Below are positions 6,617 through 17,105 of a stretch of DNA of 64,000 nucleotides, piece after piece; the stretch's first letter is position 1; every line of letters starts with the position of its first letter. The DNA is taken from NCBI RefSeq assembly GCF_024653915.1, contig NZ_JANLGY010000009.1, forward strand, positions 62,001 to 126,000, written 5' to 3'. Under the pieces are notes generated by a model. That model did not search any database. It saw nothing but the letters and a program-made list of their open reading frames with translations, and had not been told where the DNA came from. Position numbers and translations under genes: made by a program. This stretch comes from Sulfuricaulis sp. Its GTDB lineage: Bacteria; Pseudomonadota; Gammaproteobacteria; Acidiferrobacterales; Sulfurifustaceae.

Positions 6617-7348
6617 ATGGTCCCAGCGAACATCCGTATCGTGCTCGTGCGCCCCACCCACCCGGGCAATGTGGGCGCGACGGCGCGCGCCATGAAGAAC
6701 ATGGCGTTGCGCAGTTTGTACCTGATTGAGCCTGAAAAATTTCCCAGCCCCGAGGCCACGGATCGCGCCGCTGGCGCCGATGACGTGCTGCAGGGCGCGG
6801 TGATCTGCGCCTCGCTCGATGAGGCGCTCAAGGATTGCCACCTCGTTATCGGCACCAGCGCGCGCTCACGTCGTATCGAATGGCCCACTCTTGACCCGGC
6901 GGCTGGCGCCAGACGTCTGGTGGAGGGTGCACGGAACGGACCGGTGGCGCTGTTGTTTGGTCAGGAGCGCACCGGCTTGCTTAATTCTGAACTGGACCGG
7001 TGCCATTTCGTAGTAACCATCCCCGCCGATGAGGCGTATTCGTCCCTGAATTTGGCCAGCGCGGTGCAGATTCTGGCCTACGAGATATATCGGGAGGCTC
7101 TGGCCGGTGCCGCCGTCAGCCCGACTGAGGTGCGCGAGGGCAGGTTGGCGAGCAGTGATGACATGCAGCGCTTTTATCAGCACCTGGAAGAGGTGCTGCA
7201 GGAGATTGAATTCCTCAATCCGGATAAACCGCGGTACCTGATGCGCCGCTTGATGCGACTGTTTAACCGCGCCAGTCTGGACGATAACGAGATGAACATA
7301 TTGCGTGGCATACTTAACGCCATTCAGCAGGGACGCCATAAAAATTGA
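6617..7348 (+). CDS. trmJ: tRNA (cytidine/uridine-2'-O)-methyltransferase TrmJ
   Basis: 243 residues with a SPOUT-class fold: N-terminal IRIVLVRPTHPGNVGATARA, then LFGQERTGL (about 115) and the knotted SAM-binding end IPADEAYSSLNLASAVQILAYE. It methylates the ribose of position 32 in the anticodon loop of several tRNAs. The C-terminal ~70 residues are the helical tail seen in the TrmJ branch. It lies upstream of cysE and the isc operon, as in many relatives. Confidence 0.94.
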   Translation: MVPANIRIVLVRPTHPGNVGATARAMKNMALRSLYLIEPEKFPSPEATDRAAGADDVLQGAVICASLDEALKDCHLVIGTSARSRRIEWPTLDPAAGARRLVEGARNGPVALLFGQERTGLLNSELDRCHFVVTIPADEAYSSLNLASAVQILAYEIYREALAGAAVSPTEVREGRLASSDDMQRFYQHLEEVLQEIEFLNPDKPRYLMRRLMRLFNRASLDDNEMNILRGILNAIQQGRHKN

Positions 7349-7398
7349 TTAAAATACTCAGGAATACTTATAATATTTAAATCAGGATATTAACTGCC

Positions 7399-8193
7399 AT
7401 GTTTAAAAATCTGCGTGAATACCGGAACAGTATTTTCCAGCGTGATCCAGCGGCGCGATCCACGCTGGAAGTGTTGACGGCCTACCCGGGTGTGCATGCC
7501 CTCGCGTTCCACCGCATGTCGCATCGACTATGGATCTGGCGTTTGCGCTGGCTGGCACGAATGCTTTCCCAGCTGGGACGCTGGCTGACCGGCATTGAAA
7601 TCCATCCGGGGGCCAAAATCGGCAAGCGCTTTTTCATCGATCACGGCATGGGCGTGGTCATCGGCGAGACTGCCGAGATTGGCGATGACGTTACCCTGTA
7701 CCACGGCGTAACCTTGGGCGGGACCACCTGGCGCAAGGAAAAACGCCATCCCACTTTGGGGAATAATGTCGTGGTGGGGGCGGGTGCCAAGATTCTCGGC
7801 CCGATTATCGTGGGCGATAACGCCCGTGTGGGGTCCAATTCCGTGGTGGTTAAGGATGTCCCGGCCGGGGCCACCGTCGTGGGCATTCCGGGGCGAGTCA
7901 TGAGCCCGAGGAAAGACGACTCTAAATCTCAGCTACGGGAAGCGATGGCAAAGAAAATCGGCTTCGATGCCTACGGCCAGAGCCCGGACATGCCGGATCC
8001 GGTGGCGCATGCGATCGATCTTATCCTGGATCACATGCATCTCATTGATGGTAAAATGAAAGTTATTTCCAGCGCGCTGGAAAAGTCGGGATTTAAAGTA
8101 AATCTCGACATGCCCGAAATTGATGTCAGCAACCTCGAAGATCCACCATCCGCCATATATCCGCAAAGAGATAAGCCCAAAGAGAATAGTTGA
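7399..8193 (+). CDS. cysE: serine O-acetyltransferase
   Basis: 264 residues. It transfers acetyl from acetyl-CoA to L-serine, the step before cysteine synthesis. The left-handed beta-helix of hexapeptide repeats runs from about residue 60 ([20 protein letters not shown]) to 155, with the conserved HGVTLGG and IPGRV segments. It has only a short N-terminal helical part, so it belongs to the shorter class, but has a long C-terminal tail of ~85 residues. Placement directly before iscR ties cysteine supply to its use by IscS. The iscR promoter overlaps its stop codon. Confidence 0.93.
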   Translation: MFKNLREYRNSIFQRDPAARSTLEVLTAYPGVHALAFHRMSHRLWIWRLRWLARMLSQLGRWLTGIEIHPGAKIGKRFFIDHGMGVVIGETAEIGDDVTLYHGVTLGGTTWRKEKRHPTLGNNVVVGAGAKILGPIIVGDNARVGSNSVVVKDVPAGATVVGIPGRVMSPRKDDSKSQLREAMAKKIGFDAYGQSPDMPDPVAHAIDLILDHMHLIDGKMKVISSALEKSGFKVNLDMPEIDVSNLEDPPSAIYPQRDKPKENS

Positions 8194-8217
8194 CTAAATC
8201 CATCAAGTAAGTAGAAT
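8186..8217 (+). promoter_or_regulatory. iscR promoter with IscR type 1 binding site
   Basis: A sigma70 promoter is seen: TTGACT (8190-8195), 16-bp spacer, TAGAAT (8212-8217). The stretch 8186-8210 starts ATAGTTGACTAAATC and ends CAAGTAA; it fits the E. coli type 1 IscR consensus ATASYYGACTRWWWYAGTCRRSTAT at all but about three positions. The box covers the -35 element, so [2Fe-2S]-IscR should repress its own operon as in E. coli. The match is direct; regulation is inferred. Confidence 0.75.
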
Positions 8218-8252
8218 TACAAGGGTACATAAACCGTGTGGGAATATATCCT

Positions 8253-8711
8253 ATGAAACTGACAACTAAAGGTCGTTATGCCGTGACTGCCATGCTGGAT
8301 CTGGCGCTGCGTTATGACAAGGGCGCGGTCACTTTGGCAGACATCGCCAAGCGCCAAGGCATCTCGCTGTCATATCTTGAACAGTTGTTTGCCAAACTGC
8401 GACGCAGTGGTCTGGTGGATAGCGTCCGTGGCCCGGGTGGAGGTTACAACCTGGCCATGGAACCGAACAAGATCTCGGTGGCCAAGATCATTGTGGCGAT
8501 CAACGAGAATATTGACGCGACGCGTTGCGGTGGTGAGAGAAATTGCCATGGTGACGAAACCTGTCTGACGCACCAGCTGTGGGAAGACCTGAGCACCCGT
8601 ATTCATGATTTCTTGAACGGAATCACCTTGGGCGATCTGGTTAACAAGCCGCATGTGCAGGAAGTGGCCTCGCGTCAGGAAGGAAGAATGCAGGCAGCAG
8701 CGCATTCCTGA
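8253..8711 (+). CDS. iscR: Fe-S cluster assembly transcription factor IscR
   Basis: 152 residues from the ATG at 8253 ([16 protein letters not shown]); an ATG 15 bp upstream is less likely. It has an Rrf2-family winged helix, and cluster ligands C92, C98, C104 and H107 stand at exactly the E. coli positions. It senses cellular Fe-S status and represses the isc operon in the holo form. First gene of iscRSUA-hscBA-fdx-iscX; the putative own binding site lies at 8186-8210. Confidence 0.96.
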   Translation: MKLTTKGRYAVTAMLDLALRYDKGAVTLADIAKRQGISLSYLEQLFAKLRRSGLVDSVRGPGGGYNLAMEPNKISVAKIIVAINENIDATRCGGERNCHGDETCLTHQLWEDLSTRIHDFLNGITLGDLVNKPHVQEVASRQEGRMQAAAHS

Positions 8712-8854
8712 TCGTTGCGTAGTTTGATCATGCCGGTTTTTCTGAATGCGGTGAGCGTGATTCACGCACGTCGGCACGACGACGTTGCGGAAGATTTTGA
8801 TTCGGCCTTACTGTTCTCCGTTCCAAGGCATGAATTGGAGATGATGCAAAGATT

Positions 8855-10069
8855 ATGAAAAAGCCTATTTATCTGGATTACTCCGCGACCACGCCGGTGG
8901 ACCCGCGCGTGGCGGACAAGATGTGCAAATATCTGACACCGGACGGTGAATTTGGCAACCCGGCCTCGCGTTCGCATCCCTTTGGTTGGCATGCCGAGGA
9001 AGCGGTCGAAGAGTCGCGCGCGCATATCGCTGCGCTGATTGGTGCCGATCCCAAGGAGATTGTCTGGACCTCGGGCGCGACTGAATCCGACAACCTCGCT
9101 ATCAAGGGCGTGGCTAGCTTCTATGGCAAGAAGGGCAAGCATATCGTCACCTGCAAGACCGAGCACAAGGCGGTTCTCGACACCTGTCGCCAGCTCGAGC
9201 GCAGTGGCTTCGAGGTCACCTATCTCGATCCAGAACCGAATGGACTGCTTGATCTGGACAAGCTCAAGGCCGCCATGCGCCCGGATACCATCCTGGTTTC
9301 AGTCATGCACGTGAACAACGAGATTGGCGTCATTCAGGATCTTGCCGCCATTGGGAAAATCACACGTGAGCGTGGCGTGCTGTTTCACTCGGACGCGGCG
9401 CAAAGCACGGGCAAGGTGCCCATTGATGTGAACGCCATGAACATTGATTTATTGTCGATGTCGGCGCACAAGACCTACGGGCCGAAAGGTGTGGGGGCGC
9501 TGTATGTCCGGCGCAAACCGCGCGTCCGGCTGGAAGCCCAGATGCATGGCGGTGGACATGAGCGCGGCATGCGTTCTGGAACACTGGCCACGCACCAGTG
9601 CGTCGGCATGGGTGAGGCCTACCGTCTCGCGAAACAGGAAATGGCGACGGAGAACGAGCGCATTCGCGGTCTGCGCAACCGGTTGCTTAGCTCACTCAAG
9701 GGCATGCCCGAGGTCTATGTCAACGGTGACCTGGAACATCGTGTGGCGCACAATCTCAACATGAGTTTTAATTTTGTCGAAGGCGAATCGCTGATCATGG
9801 CGCTCAAGGACATTGCGGTGTCTTCGGGCTCGGCCTGCACCTCGGCGAGTCTGGAACCTTCCTATGTGTTGCGGGCGCTGGGTCGCAATGACGAACTCGC
9901 GCACAGTTCGATCCGCTTTACCATTGGGCGTTTCACCACGCAGGAAGAAATCGACTATGCGGCCGGGCTGGTGAAGGAAAAAGTTGCAAAACTGCGCGAG
10001 CTGTCACCGTTGTGGGAGATGCACCAGGAAGGCATCGACCTCAGCAAGGTGCAGTGGGCGGCACATTGA
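8855..10069 (+). CDS. iscS: cysteine desulfurase IscS
   Basis: 404 residues, the usual IscS length. A PLP-dependent aminotransferase-fold enzyme: the PLP lysine lies in [12 protein letters not shown], and the catalytic cysteine in [14 protein letters not shown] on the mobile loop near residue 328. It removes sulfur from cysteine and passes the persulfide to IscU and to tRNA thiolation enzymes. It has the C-terminal tail ending [12 protein letters not shown] that binds IscU in E. coli. An intergenic gap of 143 bp after iscR shows nothing clear. Confidence 0.97.
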   Translation: MKKPIYLDYSATTPVDPRVADKMCKYLTPDGEFGNPASRSHPFGWHAEEAVEESRAHIAALIGADPKEIVWTSGATESDNLAIKGVASFYGKKGKHIVTCKTEHKAVLDTCRQLERSGFEVTYLDPEPNGLLDLDKLKAAMRPDTILVSVMHVNNEIGVIQDLAAIGKITRERGVLFHSDAAQSTGKVPIDVNAMNIDLLSMSAHKTYGPKGVGALYVRRKPRVRLEAQMHGGGHERGMRSGTLATHQCVGMGEAYRLAKQEMATENERIRGLRNRLLSSLKGMPEVYVNGDLEHRVAHNLNMSFNFVEGESLIMALKDIAVSSGSACTSASLEPSYVLRALGRNDELAHSSIRFTIGRFTTQEEIDYAAGLVKEKVAKLRELSPLWEMHQEGIDLSKVQWAAH

Positions 10070-10107
10070 GTAGCGAATGATTTTGGCGATATTCAGGAGA
10101 CACGACC

Positions 10108-10515
10108 ATGGCATACAGTGAAAAGGTGTTGGACCATTATGAAAATCCACGTAACGTCGGGGTGCTGGACAAAGGCGACCCGAAAGTGGGCACCGGCATG
10201 GTCGGCGCGCCGGCTTGCGGTGACGTCATGAAATTGCAAATCAAGGTGAACGCACAGGGCATCATCGAGGACGCCAAGTTCAAGACCTACGGTTGCGGCA
10301 GCGCCATCGCATCGAGTTCGCTTCTGACCGAGTGGGTCAAGGGCAAGTCGATTGAAGAAGCAGGCAAGATCAAGAATACACAGATTGCCGAAGAACTTGC
10401 CTTGCCGCCGGTGAAGATCCACTGTTCGGTGCTGGCAGAAGACGCCATCAAGGCGGCGATTGCGGATTATCAGACGAAATCCGCGACCAGAGATCCGAAG
10501 GCCGACGCTGCCTGA
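10108..10515 (+). CDS. iscU: Fe-S cluster scaffold IscU
   Basis: 135 residues. Cluster-ligand cysteines are seen in GAPACGDVM, YGCGSAIASSS and IHCSVLAEDA, plus the conserved Asp after the first. The chaperone-recognition motif LPPVK is present just before the last cysteine (ELALPPVKIHC), so HscA/HscB can act on it. It assembles [2Fe-2S] clusters from IscS sulfur. Second structural gene of the operon. Confidence 0.97.
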   Translation: MAYSEKVLDHYENPRNVGVLDKGDPKVGTGMVGAPACGDVMKLQIKVNAQGIIEDAKFKTYGCGSAIASSSLLTEWVKGKSIEEAGKIKNTQIAEELALPPVKIHCSVLAEDAIKAAIADYQTKSATRDPKADAA

Positions 10516-10548
10516 GCAAGACCGGACCTGTAAAGGAGTAATGTTGAT

Positions 10549-10872
10549 ATGGCAATTACCATGACCCAGGCCGCCGCGGACCGCGTGCGGAATTTTATCG
10601 AGAAGCGTGGCAAGGGCGAAGGACTGCGCCTGGGTGTGCGGACGTCCGGTTGTTCGGGGAAGGCCTATGTCGTTGAGTACGCCGACAAGATCGAGCCTGA
10701 TGACCATGTTTACGAGAGTCACGGCGCGAAGGTAATCGTGGACGCCAAGAGCCTTCTCTTTCTCGATGGCACGGAGCTCGATTACACCCGCGAAGGTTTG
10801 AGCGAAGGTTTCAAGTTTAATAACCCCAACGTCAAGGATGCCTGCGGCTGCGGGGAAAGCTTTAATACCTGA
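10549..10872 (+). CDS. iscA: Fe-S assembly A-type carrier IscA
   Basis: 107 residues with the three A-type cysteines: TSGCSGKAY (C35) and DACGCGESF near the C-terminus (C99, C101). It carries clusters or iron from IscU to target proteins. A GGAG ribosome binding site lies upstream (aaaggagtaatg). It ends 20 bp before the chosen hscB start. Confidence 0.96.
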   Translation: MAITMTQAAADRVRNFIEKRGKGEGLRLGVRTSGCSGKAYVVEYADKIEPDDHVYESHGAKVIVDAKSLLFLDGTELDYTREGLSEGFKFNNPNVKDACGCGESFNT

Positions 10873-10891
10873 GACGGCGAGCGTCACCGGC

Positions 10892-11431
10892 ATGTGCGCC
10901 GCACCGGGCAAAAATCACTTCGAACTTTTCGGTCTAGCGGCGGCATTTGATGTCGATGCCGACGACTTGGCGTCGCGCTACCGCGAACTTCAGCGACGTG
11001 TTCACCCCGACAAGTTTGCCAACGCATCCGATCAGGAGCGTCGGCTGTCCCTGCAAATGACGGCACTCGTCAACGAGGCTTTCATGACGCTCAAGGATCC
11101 TGTGCAACGTGGACGTTATCTCCTGAGCCTGCGTGGCGTTGATGTCGGTGAAGAAACCGACACGGCGATGGAGCCGGCGTTTCTCATGGAGCAGATGGAA
11201 TGGCGCGAGAATCTTGAGGAAATCCGCCAGGCTGACAATCCGCACAAGCAATTGGCTGAATTGGCAAACCGGATCGAGCAGCGCATGCAGGATAAGATCG
11301 GAAACTTCAGAAGCTCTCTTGATAAGGACTCTCCCGAGGAGATCAGGAAAGCACGCAACATCGTGCGCGAGATGCAGTTTCTGGAAAAAATGCAGCAGGA
11401 AATTGATAATCTTGAGGAAGAATTGAGCTGA
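10892..11431 (+). CDS. hscB: J-domain co-chaperone HscB
   Basis: 179 residues from the ATG at 10892 ([15 protein letters not shown]), which places the J-domain at the N-terminus as in the family; an ATG at 10838 would overlap iscA. HPD motif in [12 protein letters not shown]. The C-terminal coiled-coil helices (about 100-175) bind IscU. It stimulates the HscA ATPase for cluster release from IscU. Confidence 0.94.
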   Translation: MCAAPGKNHFELFGLAAAFDVDADDLASRYRELQRRVHPDKFANASDQERRLSLQMTALVNEAFMTLKDPVQRGRYLLSLRGVDVGEETDTAMEPAFLMEQMEWRENLEEIRQADNPHKQLAELANRIEQRMQDKIGNFRSSLDKDSPEEIRKARNIVREMQFLEKMQQEIDNLEEELS

Positions 11432-11480
11432 CGTCAGGTTTTGTTGTAATCGCCGCGCGTCACCTCAGCTATTAACGATC

Positions 11481-13376
11481 ATGGCACTGTTTCAAATCAG
11501 CGAACCGGGACAAGCACCAGCGCCACACGAGAGCCGTCTCGCCGTGGGTATCGACCTCGGCACCACCAATTCGCTGGTCGCCTGTGTACGCAGCGGCGTG
11601 GCGGACACATTGCCGGACGAACAGGGCCGCCATTTGTTGCCCTCTGTGGTGCGTTATCTAACGCAGGGCGAGCCGGTCGTGGGCCACGATGCCATGGCCG
11701 TGGCGCACGAGGACCCGCTGAACACCATCGCCTCGGTGAAGCGTCTCATGGGGCGCGGTATCGAGGATGTGCGCAAACTCGGCAAATCGTTGCCCTATGA
11801 ATTTTCTCATGGCGAATCGGCAATGCCGCGCCTGCACACCATTGCCGGTGAGCGCAGCCCGGTGGAAATCTCCGCCGAAATCCTGAAAAAGCTTAAAAAA
11901 CGTGCCACGGAAACATTGGGCGTGGATATCGCTGACGCGGTCATCACGGTGCCGGCGTATTTTGACGATGCCCAGCGCCAAGCGACCAAAGACGCCGCCC
12001 GCTTGGCCGGGCTGAACGTTTTGCGGTTGCTGAATGAACCCACGGCGGCAGCCATCGCCTATGGTCTCGACAGGAATCCGCAGGGTATTTACGCGGTCTA
12101 CGATCTGGGCGGCGGCACGTTTGATATTTCATTGCTGCGGCTGAATCGTGGGATATTTGAGGTGATGGCGACAGCGGGAGACTCCGCGCTCGGAGGCGAT
12201 GACATGGATCACGCCATTGCCGAATGGATCATGCGCGAGGCCGGGATTCGGGATGATGCCGATCAGCGGCAGATGCGCCGCCTGTTGCGCGATGCGCGCG
12301 TTGCAAAGGAGGCATTAACTCAAGCAGAACGGGTGCCTCTACACATTGATCTTGGCGATGGAAAAAGCTGGCGTGGCGAACTGGGGCGCGATCAACTTAA
12401 TACTCTGATTGATTCCTTGATTGACCGCACTATTTCCCCCTGCAAACGCGTGTTACGCGATGCCGGAGTTCGTGCCAATGAAGTCGATGGCGTCGTGCTG
12501 GTGGGAGGGGCGACGCGCATCCCGCGCGTACGCGAGAAGGTGTCGCAGTTTTTCGGTCGCGAACCGCTCGCGGATATCGACCCGGACAGGGTGGTAGCCC
12601 TCGGTGCTGCCTTGCAGGCCGACGTGCTGATCGGTAACAAACGCGATGAAGAGATGCTGTTGCTGGATGTCATCCCCCTGTCGCTGGGGCTGGAGATCAT
12701 GGGCGGTATGGTGGAAAAGGTTATTCCGCGCAACACCACGATCCCGGTCGCGAAGTCGCAAGACTTCACTACTTACAAGGACGGCCAGACCGCCTTGCTG
12801 ATTCACGTCTTGCAGGGCGAGCGCGAGCTGGTTTCCGACTGCCGTTCGCTGTCTCGTTTTGAACTGCGTGGTATTCCACCGATGACGGCAGGTGCGGCGC
12901 GCATCCGCGTTACATTTCAGATTGACGCTGATGGATTGCTGAGCGTGTCGGCCAGAGAGCAGACGACGGGCGCTGAAAGTAGCGTGGTGGTCAAACCATC
13001 TTATGGTTTGACAGATAATGAAATCGAAAGAATGTTGCGTGAGTCTATTACATATGCGCATGAGGATGATGCAGCACGCAAACTCCGTGAACAACAGGTC
13101 AATGCCAGCCGCTTGCTGGACACGGTGCGCAGCGCGCTGGACGTAGATGGCGCACTATTGAGCGCGAGTCAACGCAGCGAAATTGAGAACGCCCTGGCGG
13201 ATCTGCAAGCTGTGCGCGACGGGAATGATTTTGCACACATCAGGCGCACCATCAAGAAGCTTGACACAGCAACCCAGACGTTTGCCCAACTTCGCATGGA
13301 TGAGAATATTCGCAAGGCTTTGGCGGGACACAGGATTGATGAGTTTGATATGTCTCGGGACAAATCAGCGTCATGA
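11481..13376 (+). CDS. hscA: Fe-S chaperone HscA (Hsp70 family)
   Basis: 631 residues. Hsp70 nucleotide-binding domain with the phosphate-1 motif [26 protein letters not shown] and [17 protein letters not shown]; substrate-binding domain from about residue 395, then a helical lid. It binds the LPPVK peptide of IscU and drives cluster transfer. The last base pairs overlap fdx by ATGA, so the two genes are translationally coupled. Confidence 0.96.
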   Translation: MALFQISEPGQAPAPHESRLAVGIDLGTTNSLVACVRSGVADTLPDEQGRHLLPSVVRYLTQGEPVVGHDAMAVAHEDPLNTIASVKRLMGRGIEDVRKLGKSLPYEFSHGESAMPRLHTIAGERSPVEISAEILKKLKKRATETLGVDIADAVITVPAYFDDAQRQATKDAARLAGLNVLRLLNEPTAAAIAYGLDRNPQGIYAVYDLGGGTFDISLLRLNRGIFEVMATAGDSALGGDDMDHAIAEWIMREAGIRDDADQRQMRRLLRDARVAKEALTQAERVPLHIDLGDGKSWRGELGRDQLNTLIDSLIDRTISPCKRVLRDAGVRANEVDGVVLVGGATRIPRVREKVSQFFGREPLADIDPDRVVALGAALQADVLIGNKRDEEMLLLDVIPLSLGLEIMGGMVEKVIPRNTTIPVAKSQDFTTYKDGQTALLIHVLQGERELVSDCRSLSRFELRGIPPMTAGAARIRVTFQIDADGLLSVSAREQTTGAESSVVVKPSYGLTDNEIERMLRESITYAHEDDAARKLREQQVNASRLLDTVRSALDVDGALLSASQRSEIENALADLQAVRDGNDFAHIRRTIKKLDTATQTFAQLRMDENIRKALAGHRIDEFDMSRDKSAS

Positions 13377-13711
13377 CGCGACTGACTTTTCTGCCGCACC
13401 CGCAAATCTGTCCGGAAGGCAAAACCATCGATGCCGAACCGGGTATCAGCATCTGTGATGCGGCATTGAATGCCGGCATTTCCATTGAGCATGCCTGCGA
13501 AAAGGCGTGTGCCTGCACTACCTGTCACGTGGTGGTGCGTGAGGGTTTCAACAGTCTGGGCACCGCTGAGGAAAAAGAAGAAGATTTGCTCGATAAGGCT
13601 TGGGGTCTTGAGCCCGAGTCGCGGCTTAGTTGCCAGGCCAAGGTCGGCAGCCGGGATTTGGTGGTGGAGATCCCCAAATACACGATCAATCTTGTTTCCG
13701 AGCAACATTAG
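13373..13711 (+). CDS. fdx: ISC-type [2Fe-2S] ferredoxin
   Basis: 112 residues, adrenodoxin-like. Ligands C42, C48 and C51 lie in [15 protein letters not shown] (CX5CX2C), with the fourth in RLSCQAKV. It supplies electrons for cluster formation on IscU. Starts within the hscA stop (ATGA overlap). Confidence 0.95.
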   Translation: MTRLTFLPHPQICPEGKTIDAEPGISICDAALNAGISIEHACEKACACTTCHVVVREGFNSLGTAEEKEEDLLDKAWGLEPESRLSCQAKVGSRDLVVEIPKYTINLVSEQH

Positions 13712-13723
13712 AAGGAGCCGACC

Positions 13724-13927
13724 ATGGGGCTGAAATGGACCGATAGTCGCGAGATTGCCATTGAGTTGAGTGAGAAACACCCGGATGTGGACCCGATGTC
13801 CGTGCGTTTCACGGACCTTCACAAGTGGGTGATGGGGTTGGAGGATTTTGACGACGCGCCTGAACACTCCGGCGAAAAAATTCTCGAAGCCATTCAGATG
13901 GCCTGGATGGATGAACACGGCGCCTAG
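13724..13927 (+). CDS. iscX: IscX (Fe-S assembly regulator)
   Basis: 67 residues with the acidic, helical IscX fold ([33 protein letters not shown]). It binds iron and IscS and tunes desulfurase activity. A good GAAGGAG site precedes the ATG. Last gene of the isc operon; 8-bp inverted repeat arms AGCCGCCG (13926) and CGGCGGCT (13961) follow but lack a T-tract. Confidence 0.93.
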   Translation: MGLKWTDSREIAIELSEKHPDVDPMSVRFTDLHKWVMGLEDFDDAPEHSGEKILEAIQMAWMDEHGA

Positions 13928-14229
13928 CCGCCGGATCCCGTGACGCAGCTTTTACGAAGACGGCGGCTGGCTGCGCCCATTGCCGAATGAGCGCTCGTCT
14001 CGGTCACTGGGCGCCAGTTTCGACCGGGGGTTTTACCGCCAAAATAGCCTGTATTCGTTGTCTGCCCCGTCATCTGACGCTACACTATATGCTCGGGATG
14101 GACGTAAAAATCCCTTTTATTCCAGAACTTGCGATGTAATTTTTGTGAAGCACCGGAGATGTCATGGCTGGGGAGTCCCCCCCGCTGGCATGACCAGACG
14201 CCGGTGCGAGTATCCGTTGAGGATCTGCT
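13928..14229 (+). promoter_or_regulatory. isc-rlmN intergenic region with candidate promoter
   Basis: 302 bp without a gene. A weak sigma70-like pair TTGTCT (14058-14063), 17-bp spacer, TACACT (14081-14086) could drive the rlmN operon. An inverted repeat at 13926-13968 may mark the isc end. A C7 run lies at about 14178-14184. In some relatives ndk sits here; I see no trace of it. Confidence 0.4.
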
Positions 14230-15330
14230 TTGTCAGCTGCTGAAAAAACCAATTTGTTAAATCTGGATCGCCTGGCGATGCAGGAGTTTTTCGTTGGCGT
14301 CGGCGAGAAACCGTTTCGCGCCACCCAGGTCATCCAGTGGATTCACCAGTATGGCGTGGATGATTTTGATGCCATGACCAACCTGGGCAAGGACCTGCGC
14401 GCACGCTTGCGGGACATGGCAGAAATTCAAGCGCCGGAAATCATTCAGGACCAGACAGCCGCGGATGGGACACGTAAGTGGTTACTGCGACTCAATGGTG
14501 GCAATGCCATCGAGACGGTATTTATCCCTGAAGAGGACCGTGGCACGCTGTGTGTGTCCTCGCAGGTCGGGTGCACGCTCAACTGCTCCTTCTGTTCCAC
14601 GGGCCAGCAGGGCTTCAACCGCAGTCTGACCGTGGCCGAAATCATTTCCCAGCTGCTGGTCGCCAATCGCGCCCTGGGGCGCGACCCCAAGGGCGATCGC
14701 ATTATTACCAATGTTGTGCTCATGGGCATGGGCGAGCCGCTGCTTAATTTTGACAATGTCCTGCCCGCCATGCGCCTGATGCTGGACGATTATGCCTATG
14801 GCCTTTCGCGCCGTCGCGTGACCTTGTCCACGGCGGGCGTTGTGCCGATGTTGGAACGTCTGCGCGAGGAATGCCCGGTGAGTCTGGCGGTGTCGTTGCA
14901 TGCGCCAAACGATGCGCTGCGTGATCAGCTGGTTCCGTTGAACAAGAAGTATGCTATTCAAGAGTTGTTGGAAGCTTGCCGACGTTACTGCGCCGATTCG
15001 CCACGCAGCCGCGTGACGTTCGAATACGTGATGCTTGACGGCGTTAACGACAGTGTCGAGCACGCGCATGAATTGGTTGATCTGTTGCAGACCGTCCCCT
15101 CCAAGGTCAATCTGATTCCTTTCAATACCTTTCCGCAGACGCAATATCGGTGCTCTTCAAAGGCGATTATTGACCGGTTTCGCGAGGTTCTAATCGCGGC
15201 AGGACTTACGACTATCACGCGCAAAACCCGTGGCGATGACATTGACGCGGCCTGTGGCCAGCTTGCCGGCCGCGTGCAGGATCGCACACGCCGGCGCGAA
15301 CGCCTGGTAATCAAGGCAAGTCAGGCATGA
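14230..15330 (+). CDS. rlmN: dual-specificity RNA methyltransferase RlmN
   Basis: 366 residues from a TTG start at 14230, chosen because the N-terminus ([16 protein letters not shown]) aligns with the family and GAGGA lies upstream. Radical SAM motif CTLNCSFC (CX3CX2C). It makes m2A in 23S rRNA (2503) and m2A37 in some tRNAs; the two catalytic cysteines are the one after the SAM core and the one in DIDAACGQL near the C-terminus. Overlaps pilW by four bases (ATGA). Confidence 0.95.
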   Translation: MSAAEKTNLLNLDRLAMQEFFVGVGEKPFRATQVIQWIHQYGVDDFDAMTNLGKDLRARLRDMAEIQAPEIIQDQTAADGTRKWLLRLNGGNAIETVFIPEEDRGTLCVSSQVGCTLNCSFCSTGQQGFNRSLTVAEIISQLLVANRALGRDPKGDRIITNVVLMGMGEPLLNFDNVLPAMRLMLDDYAYGLSRRRVTLSTAGVVPMLERLREECPVSLAVSLHAPNDALRDQLVPLNKKYAIQELLEACRRYCADSPRSRVTFEYVMLDGVNDSVEHAHELVDLLQTVPSKVNLIPFNTFPQTQYRCSSKAIIDRFREVLIAAGLTTITRKTRGDDIDAACGQLAGRVQDRTRRRERLVIKASQA

Positions 15331-16091
15331 ACGCACGTATCGTCTTCTCAGCGGCTGTTCTGCTGCTTGCAGGATGCGCCTCTTCCGCGGATCGCGAAGC
15401 AGATCAGGACAAGCTGAACAAGCTGGCAGATACTCATGTTCAACTAGGCTCCAGCTATTTTCAGCGGGGTCAGCTTGATGTGGCCAAGCAAGAGCTGGAC
15501 AAGGCGCTTAAGCTCATGCCGGATCACTCGCAGGCCAACAACATCATGGCGGTGCTGCATTGGCGCTTCAAGGAGCATGACAAAGCGGAACAGCTTTTTC
15601 GCAAGGCGCTGGCCAGTGATGAAAAAAATGCTTCAGCGCAGCACAATTATGGCGCCTTCCTCTGCGATCGTGGAAAGATAACTGAAGGCGTGCGGCACTT
15701 CGATTCAGCCGCGGCCAACCCACTGTACCCTTACACGGGTGAAGTGAATCTGAATGCCGGCATTTGCTTGATGAAAAAACCGGCGCCGGCGGCGGCCGAG
15801 AAATATTTCCGCGAAGCCTTGCTCGTCAACCCAAAATTGCCCGGAGCGCTCTACCAGATGGCTAAAATAAGTCTGGATTCGGGACAGGCCTTGCCGGCAC
15901 GTGGTTTTATTGAGCGTTATTTCCAGTCCGTAGAGGATACGCCCGAGAGCTTGCTGCTGGCGGTCAAAATCGAGCGCATTCTTCAGAACAAAAACGCCGA
16001 AGCCAGTTACGCACTGCGGTTGCGCGGAAAGTTCCCCACGTCGCCTGAGGTCGCGCAATTGCGCGTCCTGCCAGCTCCCCGAAAGAAGTAA
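15327..16091 (+). CDS. pilW: type IV pilus biogenesis/stability lipoprotein PilW (PilF)
   Basis: 254 residues. Lipoprotein signal [17 protein letters not shown] with the lipid cysteine at 17, then about six TPR helix pairs (for example [20 protein letters not shown]). In type IV pilus systems it is an outer-membrane lipoprotein required for secretin (PilQ) assembly. It lies between rlmN and rodZ, the usual position. Family members are 250-260 residues, so it is complete. Confidence 0.92.
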   Translation: MNARIVFSAAVLLLAGCASSADREADQDKLNKLADTHVQLGSSYFQRGQLDVAKQELDKALKLMPDHSQANNIMAVLHWRFKEHDKAEQLFRKALASDEKNASAQHNYGAFLCDRGKITEGVRHFDSAAANPLYPYTGEVNLNAGICLMKKPAPAAAEKYFREALLVNPKLPGALYQMAKISLDSGQALPARGFIERYFQSVEDTPESLLLAVKIERILQNKNAEASYALRLRGKFPTSPEVAQLRVLPAPRKK

Positions 16092-16094
16092 GTC

Positions 16095-17105
16095 ATGGAT
16101 AACACGAAACCGGAATCTGCAGACGTTGTCGCGCCGCGGTCCGGGCCGGGCCGACTGTTGCGTCAGGCGCGGCTGGATCTGCGCCTTGCACCGGAAGACG
16201 TGGCGCAGATTCTGCACCTGTCGTCGAAACACATCATCGCCCTGGAAATGGATGATTATCTTTCCCTTCCGGGACCCACCTACGTGCGCGGTTATTTGCG
16301 CAGTTATGCGCAGTTGCTGGGGCTGTCGCCGGAAAAGGTGGTTGAGGCCTACAACAACCTCACGATTCCTTCCAAGCCGATATTGCCGCCGCAATCGGCA
16401 CCGCCTCCACAGATCACCAGCAGTGATCATATGGTCAAAGCCGCCAGCATAGGAGTGGCTGTCGTTGTGTTGGGATTGGTTTTCCTGTGGTGGCAGAGCA
16501 ACGATCAACTTTTCGAGCAGGCCAGCCAACCGTCCACTGAGACGGGGCAGGCGTCCATGAATGTTGCGCAAACTCAAGAAACATCGAGCGACACATTGCC
16601 CTCAGCAGCACCCGCTAACTTGCTGCCCACAAACGGCGGTGAGGCCGTGTTGCCAGGCGCCAATGTAACAACCGCGCAGAGCACGCCCGGATCGACAACG
16701 TCACCCAGCGGCCAACTGACGGTATCCGGCATGACGCTCAATGTAGCGCCGGTTGAAACTCCCAAACCGGCAGCGGCGGCTGCGAAGTCTGACGAGCGTG
16801 TCTCGCTACGCACACGGAAGGCGGTGGCAATTCCGCCAGGCGTGCCGCGGTCTCGTATAGTGCTGCACGCTCTCCAGGAGTCCTGGGCGGATGTCCGGGA
16901 TGCGCAGGACAACAGGCTGTTATACGAAAATGTCCCGGCAGGACGACGCATCAGCATCGAGGGGGCGGCGCCGTTCAGCGTCTTCCTCGGCAACGCCGAC
17001 GGGGTGCGGGTAGAGTTTAACGGGAAGAATTATGATGTCAGCCGGCACAAGCGCGGACAGGTCGCGCGCTTCACGCTCGGCGATGAAGCGGCGGTGAACA
17101 ACTGA
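16095..17105 (+). CDS. rodZ: cytoskeleton protein RodZ
   Basis: 336 residues. N-terminal HTH domain (about 15-85: [20 protein letters not shown]), a single transmembrane helix (about 115-137: [18 protein letters not shown]), a Pro/Thr/Ala-rich linker, and a C-terminal DUF4115 periplasmic domain (about 255-335: [18 protein letters not shown]). It links MreB to the membrane and sets rod shape. Its stop overlaps the ispG start by one base. Confidence 0.93.
   Translation: MDNTKPESADVVAPRSGPGRLLRQARLDLRLAPEDVAQILHLSSKHIIALEMDDYLSLPGPTYVRGYLRSYAQLLGLSPEKVVEAYNNLTIPSKPILPPQSAPPPQITSSDHMVKAASIGVAVVVLGLVFLWWQSNDQLFEQASQPSTETGQASMNVAQTQETSSDTLPSAAPANLLPTNGGEAVLPGANVTTAQSTPGSTTSPSGQLTVSGMTLNVAPVETPKPAAAAAKSDERVSLRTRKAVAIPPGVPRSRIVLHALQESWADVRDAQDNRLLYENVPAGRRISIEGAAPFSVFLGNADGVRVEFNGKNYDVSRHKRGQVARFTLGDEAAVNN

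Noticed and set aside
13926-13968. Rho-independent terminator of the isc operon
   Set aside because: The arms AGCCGCCG/CGGCGGCT are separated by a long loop and there is no T-tract.
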